6,781 nt of DNA from Bacteroidota bacterium (GCA_002748015.1 PDRH01000078.1:1-6781), one strand, 5' to 3'. Shown: positions 1-6,432, counted from the first letter of the stretch. Made by a program: numbers and translations. The notes: a model not told the origin generated them from the sequence alone.

Positions 1-837
1 CTCCGCCCCCTTCATGAGCATCTCTTTGCCCTTGGCCCCCTGGTGGCAGAGGTCGGCCGCCTCGAAGTAGAGGCAGTAGACCCTTCCCTTATCAGCCCTG
101 TAACCGGCGTTGATGGCTTTTTCTAGGTAGTTCATGGCCTGCTCGTACTGCTTGTCCTTCAGCAAAAGAACTCCGGTGTGGTAGCAGAGCATGGAGTCCA
201 CCTTAGCCTTACCCGTGATGGAGTCCACATCAAGTGCCCGGGCGAAGTGTGCGTAGGCTTCGCTATAGTTGTTCAGCTTGCTGGCGTTTATCCCCGAGGA
301 GATGGATGCCCTGCGTATGGCCTGATAGCCCTTGGCAATTTTCCTGTTCTTGACTCCCTCCTCGTTCAGGCTGGCAGCCATCGCAAAAGCTCGCATTGCG
401 CTGTCCAGAGCACCGGGTAGCACTTCTTGCTTTATCTGGTAGAAGGCGAGCTTATCCTCTGACCCATCTGCCCTTCTGCTGAAGTAGAAATCCGTAGGTG
501 CTGTGGTCCACACCACGTAGTCCGTATTCCGAACTCGGGTGGCTTTACGCTCATCCGGTTCGCCCACTGTCCCCTTGAATTGCAATGTCCCCATGCCCAG
601 GCTTGCGCCCTGCAGCGGCGCTTCGTGGGCCTCCACCATCAGCTCCCCGCGCTTGCGCCACGTCTTTTCCTTCGCAGCGTACTTCGGAGTAGCTATATCC
701 TCATCGCTGGAGGCTATCTTCTTCTGCAGCCGGGAGTAGCCCGCCATGGCGATTGCCGGGGCGCTTATGAGTGTTAGCACCAGGAAAAGTCTATACTGGA
801 TGCTCCGTAAGCGGTCTCCTTTCGTGTTCTGTAGCAT
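1..837 (-). CDS. TPR-repeat protein downstream of gyrA (C-terminus outside window)
   Basis: I translated this by hand from the ATG at 837 down to base 1: 279 codons with no stop, so the 3' end lies beyond the window. Residues 1-16 are basic (KGDRLR, YR), 17-31 are hydrophobic, and AMA-GYS near residue 32 looks like a signal peptidase I site, so the protein is probably exported, or anchored by this helix. The stretch around 60-70 (WRKRGELM) and two helical-hairpin units with the TPR spacing at about 173-206 (YSEAYAHFARAL) and 215-248 (YEQAMNYLEKAI) support a TPR protein. TPRs are protein-binding scaffolds; the partner cannot be told from sequence. The start lies 49 bases after the gyrA stop with no terminator or TAnnTTTG element between, so co-transcription with gyrA is likely. 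The purine-rich GAGAGGATAG before the ATG could serve as the ribosome site. In P. gingivalis I recall a TPR gene beside gyrA that has been linked to virulence; orthology is inferred from position and type only. Confidence 0.8.
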   Translation of the reverse strand, partial: MLQNTKGDRLRSIQYRLFLVLTLISAPAIAMAGYSRLQKKIASSDEDIATPKYAAKEKTWRKRGELMVEAHEAPLQGASLGMGTLQFKGTVGEPDERKATRVRNTDYVVWTTAPTDFYFSRRADGSEDKLAFYQIKQEVLPGALDSAMRAFAMAASLNEEGVKNRKIAKGYQAIRRASISSGINASKLNNYSEAYAHFARALDVDSITGKAKVDSMLCYHTGVLLLKDKQYEQAMNYLEKAINAGYRADKGRVYCLYFEAADLCHQGAKGKEMLMKGAE

Positions 838-886
838 GCTCTATCCTCTCTGTGGTATTTGTGGGTAATTGCTCAGTTATGGGTGT

Positions 887-3433
887 CTACTCGTCGTTCT
901 CCTCGGTCGTCGGCTCTTCGTTCTGGTCATTCGTAGTCGTCGCACCCTCTTGCGCCTCCTCTCCGAGTGGCTCCTCGTCCTCATCTTCATCGGCCGACAC
1001 CGGGGATATGGAGGCTATCGTGTCCTTCTTCCCGAGGGTGATGCAGTGCACCCCCTTCGTGTTCCGGCTGGCCAGCGGGGTTTGTGCTACGGGGAAGCGG
1101 ATGATGACCCCATTCTTGGAGATAATCATGAGATGCTCCTCGTCGTCCACCAGGCTGATGTTCACCAGCATGCCGGCTTTCTCCACGTTTATGGTTTTTA
1201 CACCCTTCCCCCCTCGGTGAATGGTGCGGTACTCGGCCACCTCCGAGCGCTTGCAGTAGCCCTCATCGGACACCACCAGCAGCTTGCGCGGATCGTCGGC
1301 CGCATAGCTCACCATGCCGATGACGAAGTCGCCCTCGGCCAGATCCATACCCCGCACACCCATGCTCTTGCGCGAGAGGGGGCGCAGGTCCTCCTCCTTG
1401 AAGCGGATGGCCATGCCACCGTGAGAGGCCAGGATCAGGTCGCTCTGCCCGTCCGTCAGTACCGCATCCAGTAGCTCGTCCTCCTCCCGGATGGCCACGG
1501 CGATTAGGCCGTTGGTCCGTGGGCGGGAGTACTCCGTCAGGCAGGTCTTCTTGACCACCCCGCTCTTGGTGCACATTATTACGTAGTGCGAGTCCGTGTA
1601 CTCCCTATCGTTCAGGTGGCGTACGTTCAGGATGGCGCGCACCTTGTCGTCCTGCTCAATGTTGATGAGGTTCTGCAGCGAGCGCCCCTTGGTATTCCTC
1701 GCCCCCTCTGGCACGTCGTAGACCTTCAGCCAGTAGCAGAGGCCCTTCTCCGTGAAGAAGATCAGCGTGTTGTGCATCGTCGTGTTGTACAGATGCTCTA
1801 TGAAGTCCTCCTCGCGGGTGGCCGATCCCTTTGCGCCGCGTCCGCCCCGCCGTTGGGAGCGGTACTCCGCCAGGTTCGTCCGCTTGATGTAGCCCAGGTG
1901 CGAGAGCGTGATTACCACGTCGTCGTCCGGATAGAAATCCTCCGGGCTGAACTCCTCCGCCGTGGGGATGATCTCCGTCCGTCGCCCATCGCCGTACTTG
2001 GCCTTCACCTCCTGTAGCTCCTCCTTCATCACGCTGTCCTGCAGAGCCTTGTCCTCCAGTAGGCGATTCAGGTAGGCGATGCGCTCGGCTAGCTCCTCGT
2101 GTTCAGCGTGCAGCTTGTCGCGCTCCAGCCCGGTGAGGGCGCGTAGGCGCATGTCCACGATGGCCTGCGACTGGACCTCCGATAGGCCAAAGTTGCTCTG
2201 GAGCTGGTCCATCGCTTCCCTCGGGCTCTGCGATGCGCGGATAATGCGTATCACCTCGTCGATGTGGTCGAGCGCAATCAGCAGCCCCTCCAGGATGTGC
2301 ATCCGCTCCATGTCCTTCTTCAGCTGGTAGCGGGTTCGGCGCATCACCACATCGTGGCGGTGCAGCACGAACTGTGCGATCATGTCCTTGAGGTTCAGCA
2401 GCCGCGGCCGACCGTCCACCAGGGCGATGTTGTTGACCGAGAAGGACGACTGCAGCGCCGTATGCTTGTAGAGGTTGTTTAGCACCACGTTGGGCACCGC
2501 GTCCCGCTTCAGCAGGATGACGATGCGCATGCCGTTCCGGTCGCTCTCATCGTTGATGTAGCTGATGCCCTCTATCTTCTTCTCGTTGACCAGCTCGGCA
2601 ATCCGCCGTATCAGGTCGGCCTTGTTCACCTGGTAGGGAATTTCGGTGACCACGATGCGTAGGCGGCCCGACTTGGTCTCGTCAATCTCAGCCTTCGAGC
2701 GCACCATGATGCGCCCACGCCCCGTGCGGAAGGCCTCGCGCACTCCGTCCATGCCGTAGACCATTGCGCCCGTCGGGAAGTCCGGCCCCTTGACATGCTC
2801 CATCAGCCCGTCTACGTCTATATCCCTATTGTCTATGTATGCGCAGGTGGCATCGATGACCTCCCCCAGGTTGTGCGGCGCCATGTTCGTTGCCATGCCC
2901 ACCGCAATCCCCGATGCCCCGTTGACCAGCAGCAGCGGCACCCGTGTGGGTAGCACCGTCGGCTCGGTCGTCTCCTCATCGAAGTTCGGCATGAAGTCCA
3001 CCGTATCCATCTCTATGTCCCGCATTACCTCTTCGGTAATCCGCTCCATGGAGGCCTCGGTGTATCGCATGGCTGCCGGGCCATCCCCGTCCACCGAGCC
3101 GAAGTTCCCCTGCCCCTTCACCAGCTCGTAGCGCAGCGACCACGGCTGCGCCATGCGCACCAGCGCATCGTACACCGAGCTGTCGCCGTGCGGATGGTAC
3201 TTACCGATCACGTCCCCCACGATACGGGCCGATTTCTTCGTTCCCGAGGCGGCATTAAGCCCCAGCTTCTGCATCGCATAGAGCACACGCCGGTGCACCG
3301 GTTTGAGGCCATCGCGCGCATCCGGCAGCGCGCGAGAAACAATTACCGACATCGCATAGTCTATGTACGATGTCTTCATCTGATTCTCAATGTCTACACG
3401 CTGGATGCGCTCCAAAGAATTCTGCTCGTCCAT
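887..3433 (-). CDS. gyrA: DNA gyrase subunit A
   Basis: GyrA is the DNA-cleaving and DNA-wrapping subunit of gyrase (GyrA2GyrB2), which adds negative supercoils using ATP. The ORF runs open to 3532, but I choose the ATG at 3433 (848 aa, beginning MDEQNSLERI): the longer start adds 33 residues with no gyrase similarity, and a good promoter lies inside that extension. Residues about 30-160 form the winged-helix region, with the active-site pair Arg123-Tyr124 (E. coli Tyr122). Ser85 and Asp89 match E. coli Ser83 and Asp87, so the main quinolone-resistance positions look wild type. A tower and coiled coil follow to about residue 490. The C-terminal beta-pinwheel (about 505-810) starts with a GyrA box, QRRGGRG at 527-533, which separates it from topoisomerase IV ParC; a weaker copy, HRGGKG, sits at 739-744. 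The last 35 residues are an acidic tail, as in many GyrA proteins. The stop is TAG, and a TPR gene follows in the same direction. Confidence 0.98.
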   Translation of the reverse strand: MDEQNSLERIQRVDIENQMKTSYIDYAMSVIVSRALPDARDGLKPVHRRVLYAMQKLGLNAASGTKKSARIVGDVIGKYHPHGDSSVYDALVRMAQPWSLRYELVKGQGNFGSVDGDGPAAMRYTEASMERITEEVMRDIEMDTVDFMPNFDEETTEPTVLPTRVPLLLVNGASGIAVGMATNMAPHNLGEVIDATCAYIDNRDIDVDGLMEHVKGPDFPTGAMVYGMDGVREAFRTGRGRIMVRSKAEIDETKSGRLRIVVTEIPYQVNKADLIRRIAELVNEKKIEGISYINDESDRNGMRIVILLKRDAVPNVVLNNLYKHTALQSSFSVNNIALVDGRPRLLNLKDMIAQFVLHRHDVVMRRTRYQLKKDMERMHILEGLLIALDHIDEVIRIIRASQSPREAMDQLQSNFGLSEVQSQAIVDMRLRALTGLERDKLHAEHEELAERIAYLNRLLEDKALQDSVMKEELQEVKAKYGDGRRTEIIPTAEEFSPEDFYPDDDVVITLSHLGYIKRTNLAEYRSQRRGGRGAKGSATREEDFIEHLYNTTMHNTLIFFTEKGLCYWLKVYDVPEGARNTKGRSLQNLINIEQDDKVRAILNVRHLNDREYTDSHYVIMCTKSGVVKKTCLTEYSRPRTNGLIAVAIREEDELLDAVLTDGQSDLILASHGGMAIRFKEEDLRPLSRKSMGVRGMDLAEGDFVIGMVSYAADDPRKLLVVSDEGYCKRSEVAEYRTIHRGGKGVKTINVEKAGMLVNISLVDDEEHLMIISKNGVIIRFPVAQTPLASRNTKGVHCITLGKKDTIASISPVSADEDEDEEPLGEEAQEGATTTNDQNEEPTTEENDE

Positions 3434-3492
3434 ACCAATCTTTACTGGCCGCACGTAACCCCACGGCCCATACTTGCGTTTATAACCAACCG

Positions 3493-3525
3493 CAAAGATA
3501 ACAAATAAGGAGGGAAAAGAGCAAA
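3493..3525 (-). promoter_or_regulatory. Predicted gyrA promoter, Bacteroidota type
   Basis: Read on the minus strand, TTTG (3522-3525) and TATCTTTG (3493-3500) are separated by 21 bases. This matches the Bacteroidota primary sigma factor consensus of TTTG near -33 and TAnnTTTG near -7. Transcription would start near 3486, giving a leader of about 50 bases before the gyrA ATG at 3433. The element lies inside the in-frame extension of the gyrA ORF, which supports the shorter start. Confidence 0.7.
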
Positions 3526-3617
3526 AAAACATGCTCTGCCAGGCGATGCATATTCCCTCTTCAGGAGCGCCCCCGGGTCAGGATTATATTCCCCCTTTAG
3601 ACTTTATTCTTTTTTTA

Positions 3618-3625
3618 TATCTTTG
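3618..3625 (+). promoter_or_regulatory. Predicted -7 element (TATCTTTG) for the lipoprotein gene
   Basis: TATCTTTG fits TAnnTTTG exactly. A -33-like TTTA lies at 3596-3599, with an 18-base spacer and one mismatch to TTTG. The run of T residues just upstream is usual around such promoters. Predicted transcription start is about 3630-3632, leaving a leader of roughly 120 bases before the lipoprotein start. It diverges from the gyrA promoter, and the two predicted start points are about 145 bases apart. Confidence 0.6.
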
Positions 3626-3641
3626 TAGCATCTAAATGCTA
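3626..3641. repeat. Perfect 6-bp inverted repeat at the predicted transcription start
   Basis: TAGCAT-CTAA-ATGCTA is a perfect inverted repeat that begins directly after the TATCTTTG element, with the predicted start point in its centre. It could be an operator for a dimeric regulator, or a short hairpin at the 5' end of the mRNA. No regulator gene is in the window, so the role is inference. Confidence 0.5.
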
Positions 3642-3699
3642 TAGAGCTAGTGCTATGGTGCCCTCTTTACCCGTGTCTTCTTTACGTACGCTGGCTTTT

Positions 3700-3726
3700 T
3701 TGACAGGGGAATTTATCATCTATAAT
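3700..3726 (+). promoter_or_regulatory. E. coli-like sigma70 boxes (TTGACA-15-TATAAT)
   Basis: Exact TTGACA (3700-3705) and exact TATAAT (3721-3726) lie 15 bases apart, just before the lipoprotein gene. In proteobacteria this would be a promoter with a short spacer. Bacteroidota primary sigma factors use a different consensus, so here it may be chance, or a promoter that works only in other hosts. A start near 3733 would fall inside the ribosome-binding stretch and leave almost no leader. Confidence 0.25.
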
Positions 3727-3739
3727 ATAGGAGAACAGT

Positions 3740-3757
3740 ATGTGGGAATCTCAATGA
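3740..3757 (+). CDS. Five-codon leader ORF (MWESQ) overlapping the lipoprotein start
   Basis: ATG TGG GAA TCT CAA TGA follows a good Shine-Dalgarno sequence, AGGAG at 3729-3733, seven bases ahead of its ATG. Its TGA stop (3755-3757) overlaps the ATG of the lipoprotein (3754-3756) in an ATGA arrangement. The lipoprotein has no comparable ribosome site at the usual distance, so ribosomes finishing the leader could restart there. Whether the peptide is made is unknown. The simpler reading is that AGGAG serves the downstream start directly, but at about 20 bases that spacing is too long. Confidence 0.4.
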   Translation: MWESQ

Positions 3758-4947
3758 GGAAATGGATGCTGCTAATGCTGGCGGCCCTGGCGGTGGGCTT
3801 CGTGGCCCTGTCGGCCTGCAGCGATGACGACACGGATGATGGCACCGAGAATAGCTCGGGGGATGGCAATGGTAATGGTAATGGTGGCGGAGCCCAGACC
3901 TCAGATGCCGACCTCACCGTCAAGGTGGGTGAGTTCATCACCTACGAGGTGCCCGATGGCTACGACGCTCCCCTCACCAACATGACCGGCATGGTGGATT
4001 ACCGCAAGGTGGGTAATACCCTGTATCTGAACGGCCTCCAGGAGGGGAAGGCAAAGCTTGAGATAGGCAAGGACTTTACGTTACATAAGGAGCTAAGCAT
4101 TGAAGTCCTGCCCAACCCCGAGCTCGAGGGCAAGACTCAGAAGATCACCCTCACCACCACCGAGGCCGCAGTAGGCAAACCCATTGGCCTCGAGATAAAA
4201 ATCGCCGGGGACGACGCCTGGATAGACCTCAACAACAACGGAGTGAAGGATGAGGGCGAGGCCGAGGCCGCCAAGACCGCCGAGCTGGAGGAGAGGCTGA
4301 ATCTCCCCGCAAAGACCTTCTCCATCTACGGCCGGGTCTACTCCCTGGTCGTGCGCTACACGAAGCTGAGCGCCCTGAAGGTGGAGAATGGATACGCCCT
4401 CACTCGCCTCCACTGCTCATCCGATGCGTTGCAAGAGTTCCGGGTGGCAGACCTCGACTGCCCGAACCTCCGCGAACTGTCCCTCGGGCTGAACGAGAGC
4501 CGAACGCTCGACCTCACGAGGTTTCCTAATCTTACCGAGCTGAGTATATCAAATGGGAACAGCATCGGCCTCGTCGACCCCGGCAATGTCGAATCCATCA
4601 TCCTACCCAGCAAGTACCTAGTAAAGCTCAAAGTAGTGGAGCAACCCCTTAGAGAGCTCGACCTCTCAGGCTACCCCTGCTTAAGCTGGCTCTCGCTTAT
4701 TGACACACACCTCAAAAGCCTCGATGTGAGCCCATGCTCCAAAGCCAGAAATCTGAATGTATTCCTAAGGGACTGTTCGATGCTAGCGAGCGTTAACCTC
4801 GCCAATGGGAACAACACGAATACTGACGTAGAGATCTACGATTGCAAGGATCTCAAATGCATAAAGGTGGATAAGGGCTTCGATGCCTCCAAATGGACTA
4901 TCCCCACGGCGGTAACCATTAAGAACGACGGCACCAGCTGCCCCTAG
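3754..4947 (+). CDS. Surface lipoprotein with EF-hand-like loop and leucine-rich repeats
   Basis: The open frame reaches back to 3655, but the ATG at 3754 gives a clean signal peptide: MRK, a hydrophobic core at residues 4-18, and lipobox LSAC with the lipidated Cys22. The protein is 397 aa. The residues after Cys22 (SDDDTDD) resemble the Bacteroidota lipoprotein export signal, which sends lipoproteins to the outer face of the outer membrane. A Gly/Asn linker fills 36-46. A beta-rich region at about 50-155 is followed by a 12-residue EF-hand-type loop at 158-169 (Asp158, Asn160, Asn162, Gly163, Asp166, Glu169) that could bind calcium, and an Ala/Glu helix to about 183. From about 203 to 373, repeats of LxxLxV type about 20-23 residues apart form an irregular leucine-rich-repeat domain; the end (CKDLKCIKVD, then W381) is typical of Bacteroidales internalin-like proteins. 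A ligand-binding or adhesion role is inferred; the ligand is unknown. The gene is monocistronic, with a hairpin after its TAG stop. Confidence 0.85.
   Translation: MRKWMLLMLAALAVGFVALSACSDDDTDDGTENSSGDGNGNGNGGGAQTSDADLTVKVGEFITYEVPDGYDAPLTNMTGMVDYRKVGNTLYLNGLQEGKAKLEIGKDFTLHKELSIEVLPNPELEGKTQKITLTTTEAAVGKPIGLEIKIAGDDAWIDLNNNGVKDEGEAEAAKTAELEERLNLPAKTFSIYGRVYSLVVRYTKLSALKVENGYALTRLHCSSDALQEFRVADLDCPNLRELSLGLNESRTLDLTRFPNLTELSISNGNSIGLVDPGNVESIILPSKYLVKLKVVEQPLRELDLSGYPCLSWLSLIDTHLKSLDVSPCSKARNLNVFLRDCSMLASVNLANGNNTNTDVEIYDCKDLKCIKVDKGFDASKWTIPTAVTIKNDGTSCP
3865..3888 (+). repeat. Short hexamer repeat encoding the Gly-Asn linker
   Basis: GGCAAT, GGTAAT, GGTAAT and GGTGGC lie in tandem and encode the Gly/Asn linker that separates the lipidated end from the folded part. 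Copy-number change would lengthen or shorten the linker without shifting the frame. With only about three good units, this is a mild repeat. Confidence 0.5.
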
Positions 4948-4994
4948 ATAGCCCCTCCTGCTAGCCACATAGCCCTCGGAGCCTCCACGCCCCG

Positions 4995-5019
4995 GGGGCT
5001 TTCTCTTGGGCAAAGCCCC
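4995..5019 (+). terminator. Hairpin after the lipoprotein gene, possible terminator
   Basis: GGGGCTTT (4995-5002) and AAAGCCCC (5012-5019) form a perfect 8-bp stem with a 9-base loop, 47 bases after the lipoprotein stop. No real T-run follows (TTGAATAATT), so it is a weak intrinsic terminator at best. An alternative stem pairs AGCCC (about 4970) with the GGGCT at 4996-5000, so two exclusive folds are possible. It separates the lipoprotein from the promoter of the next cluster. Confidence 0.4.
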
Positions 5020-5061
5020 TTGAATAATTCTGCCGAATACCCCCAAATCGCTAAAATGTTC

Positions 5062-5069
5062 TACCTTTG
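5062..5069 (+). promoter_or_regulatory. Predicted -7 element (TACCTTTG) for the osmC-bactofilin cluster
   Basis: TACCTTTG matches TAnnTTTG exactly. No clear TTTG is seen at the -33 position (about 5039-5043), so the call rests on the -7 box and its place at the head of the cluster. Start would be near 5074, giving a leader of about 80 bases. That leader contains a 5-bp inverted repeat, GTAGG (5090-5094) with CCTAC (5107-5111). I recognise no riboswitch class in it. Confidence 0.5.
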
Positions 5070-5153
5070 CATGCGGTGGGGGAGCTACCGTAGGATCAGG
5101 ACTAAACCTACAGCAGCGCAGCGGGGAGTGGGTAACGCTAAATTGATACTGTT

Positions 5154-5552
5154 ATGAAAGTGATGTACACCGGTGATTTCACCACAAAGTGCGAGTTTCA
5201 GGACGGTTCCTACACCGTATACACCCAGGCGCACGCCGAGGAGGGCGAGAAGATCGTCGCCTACAACCCCATGGAAATGCTCGCCCTCTCCGTATCGGCC
5301 TGCATGCTCTCCATGATCGGCGTTGCGGCCAAGACCCATGGCTTCAGCGTCAAGGACATGTACGCCAACCCAAGCATCGAGCTGCAGGAGAACCCCCTGC
5401 GCCTCGCCAAGCTCAACGTGGAGATACATATTCCCGCTGGCGATATCACAGAGAAGCACAAGCGCTTCATCACCGCTGCCGCTAATGCATGTCCCGTAGG
5501 CCTGAGCATACATGAGGGCGTTGAGAAGAATGTAACCTATATCTACGAATAG
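5154..5552 (+). CDS. OsmC/Ohr-family protein
   Basis: This 132-residue protein has the length and layout of the OsmC/Ohr superfamily: an N-terminal beta region (residues 1-35, FQDGSYTV), then the central helix with NPMEMLALSVSACMLSM carrying Cys50, and a C-terminal ACPVGLSIH motif carrying Cys113. In OsmC and Ohr, the two equivalent cysteines form the redox pair that reduces organic hydroperoxides, so a cytoplasmic peroxidase role is plausible. Some OsmC-like groups have no proven peroxidase activity, and sequence alone does not choose between OsmC, Ohr and the YhfA-like branch. No signal peptide is present. ATGs at 5154 and 5163 are both possible starts; neither has a strong Shine-Dalgarno sequence, and I keep the first. 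It is the first gene of a same-strand cluster, 13 bases before the bactofilin gene. The stop is TAG. Confidence 0.88.
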   Translation: MKVMYTGDFTTKCEFQDGSYTVYTQAHAEEGEKIVAYNPMEMLALSVSACMLSMIGVAAKTHGFSVKDMYANPSIELQENPLRLAKLNVEIHIPAGDITEKHKRFITAAANACPVGLSIHEGVEKNVTYIYE

Positions 5553-5565
5553 CACATACCAGAAT

Positions 5566-5943
5566 ATGGCAAAGGGGAATGAGCCGCAAACGGCCAATGT
5601 AAGCCTCATCGGCACAGGTACGGAAATCAAAGGCGAAATAAAATGCGCGGGCGACCTCCGCGTCGACGGCTCGGTCGTCGGCAACCTGCAGGTAAAGGGG
5701 AAGCTCGTCATCGGTGAGGCCGGATTTGTACAGGGCGAGGTCGTATGCGCCAACTCGGACATCTCCGGTGAGCTGCAGGGCAAAATCGTAGTATCCGAGA
5801 TTCTCTCCCTTAAGAGCAGCTCCAAGTTCACCGGCGAGATAACGGCCAAGCGCCTTAGCATAGAGCCGGGATGCCAGTTCAACGGTTCCTGCCAGATGGG
5901 GCAGGCCAACCTACCCAAGGAAACGCCCAAGCCGCAGCAGTAG
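5566..5943 (+). CDS. Bactofilin (polymer-forming cytoskeletal protein)
   Basis: The 125-residue protein is almost wholly a bactofilin domain (about residues 12-112): short beta strands with glycine turns that build a right-handed beta-helix, visible as repeating I.G.I and L.V.G..VG patterns (IKGEIKCAGDLRVDGSVVGN), ending in LSIEPGCQFNGSCQM. Bactofilins polymerise without nucleotides into filaments at the inner membrane that scaffold cell-wall enzymes or position other proteins. The disordered ends are short here: about 11 residues before the core and a Pro/Lys/Gln-rich tail of 13 after it, as in small bactofilins. It sits between an OsmC-family gene and a small membrane-protein gene, with gaps of 13 and 20 bases, so one transcript is likely. 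The membrane protein could help anchor the filament, but that is inference. There is no clear Shine-Dalgarno sequence, as is common in Bacteroidota. Confidence 0.93.
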   Translation: MAKGNEPQTANVSLIGTGTEIKGEIKCAGDLRVDGSVVGNLQVKGKLVIGEAGFVQGEVVCANSDISGELQGKIVVSEILSLKSSSKFTGEITAKRLSIEPGCQFNGSCQMGQANLPKETPKPQQ

Positions 5944-5963
5944 CTATAGAGCCGCGCGGAAGC

Positions 5964-6365
5964 ATGCCGTACGTCCTGTTTCTTGCGCTGGCGCAGGCCT
6001 TGCTTGCGGGGGGCTGGTACTACTTACTACAGGGGGGATTGTGGGGTGGCTACTTCGATGGCCTCCCCGCAATCCCCTTCTTCTTTACCCTCCTACCGCT
6101 TCTGGCCCACCGCTACCAGCAGCGCCTGCTGGCCAGACCCGCTCCAGGGACTCACGAATCCTCCACCCTCCCCCCCAGTACAAGAGCAGGGGGAACGAGG
6201 ACTATCATGCTCCTCATCCTGTTACGCTTGTTGGCCGCCCTGGTCTTCACCCTAGTCGGCGTGCTCTTCCTCCCTCCCATCCATCGCCTGGCCTTCATCG
6301 CGATCACTGCCACGGCCTACCTCATCGCCTTTCTCTTTACCACCATCATGGCGGTTCGGGGCTAG
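5964..6365 (+). CDS. Small four-helix membrane protein of unknown function
   Basis: I choose the ATG at 5964 (133 aa, starting MPYVLFLALA). The frame is open back to 5871, but an earlier start would run over the end of the bactofilin gene and add a non-hydrophobic stretch. Four hydrophobic segments are clear: about residues 3-22, 33-49, 81-103 and 107-130. A loop at 50-80 is rich in Arg, Pro and Ser. The short Arg-containing ends and two helical hairpins recall the small AtpI-like proteins that stand between a bactofilin gene and the F-type ATP synthase genes in some Bacteroidota, but I see no diagnostic residues. No atpB follows here, so the ATP-synthase link is only a possibility. GCGGAAGC before the ATG is a weak ribosome site. 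It is the last gene of the cluster and ends with TAG. Confidence 0.7.
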   Translation: MPYVLFLALAQALLAGGWYYLLQGGLWGGYFDGLPAIPFFFTLLPLLAHRYQQRLLARPAPGTHESSTLPPSTRAGGTRTIMLLILLRLLAALVFTLVGVLFLPPIHRLAFIAITATAYLIAFLFTTIMAVRG

Positions 6366-6400
6366 CCCCCGTTGCACATCCAGCCGTACCCCCTAAGCCT

Positions 6401-6432
6401 ACGCATGCCGAGCCGTTGCTCTCGGCATGCGT
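6401..6432 (+). terminator. Perfect 12-bp stem-loop after the cluster, possible terminator
   Basis: ACGCATGCCGAG (6401-6412) pairs perfectly with CTCGGCATGCGT (6421-6432) around an 8-base loop, 36 bases after the last gene of the cluster. This is the strongest hairpin in the window. No T-run follows on either strand, so it may instead act as an mRNA 3'-end stabiliser, a processing site or an extragenic palindrome. Confidence 0.5.

Noticed and set aside
869..1474. 201-codon plus-strand ORF opposite the end of gyrA
   Set aside because: It mirrors the gyrA C-terminal codons, crosses the gyrA stop and resembles no family.
3165..3185. Quinolone-resistance mutation in gyrA
   Set aside because: The key positions read Ser85 and Asp89, equal to the susceptible E. 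coli Ser83 and Asp87. The Ser at the Ala84 position is not by itself a sign of resistance.
3655..3753. Longer N-terminus of the lipoprotein from the ATG at 3655
   Set aside because: It would bury the signal peptide and lipobox behind 33 residues without signal character; the ATG at 3754 gives a standard lipoprotein start.
5074..5153. Possible SAM-II, preQ1 or THF riboswitch in the OsmC-family leader
   Set aside because: Only a GCTAAA-like string and a 5-bp stem are present; the pseudoknot and conserved cores of these classes are missing.
5085..5930. 281-codon minus-strand ORF opposite the OsmC-family and bactofilin genes
   Set aside because: Both plus-strand genes in this span have clear family signatures. 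The antisense reading is low in recognisable motifs and is a by-product of GC-rich codon use.
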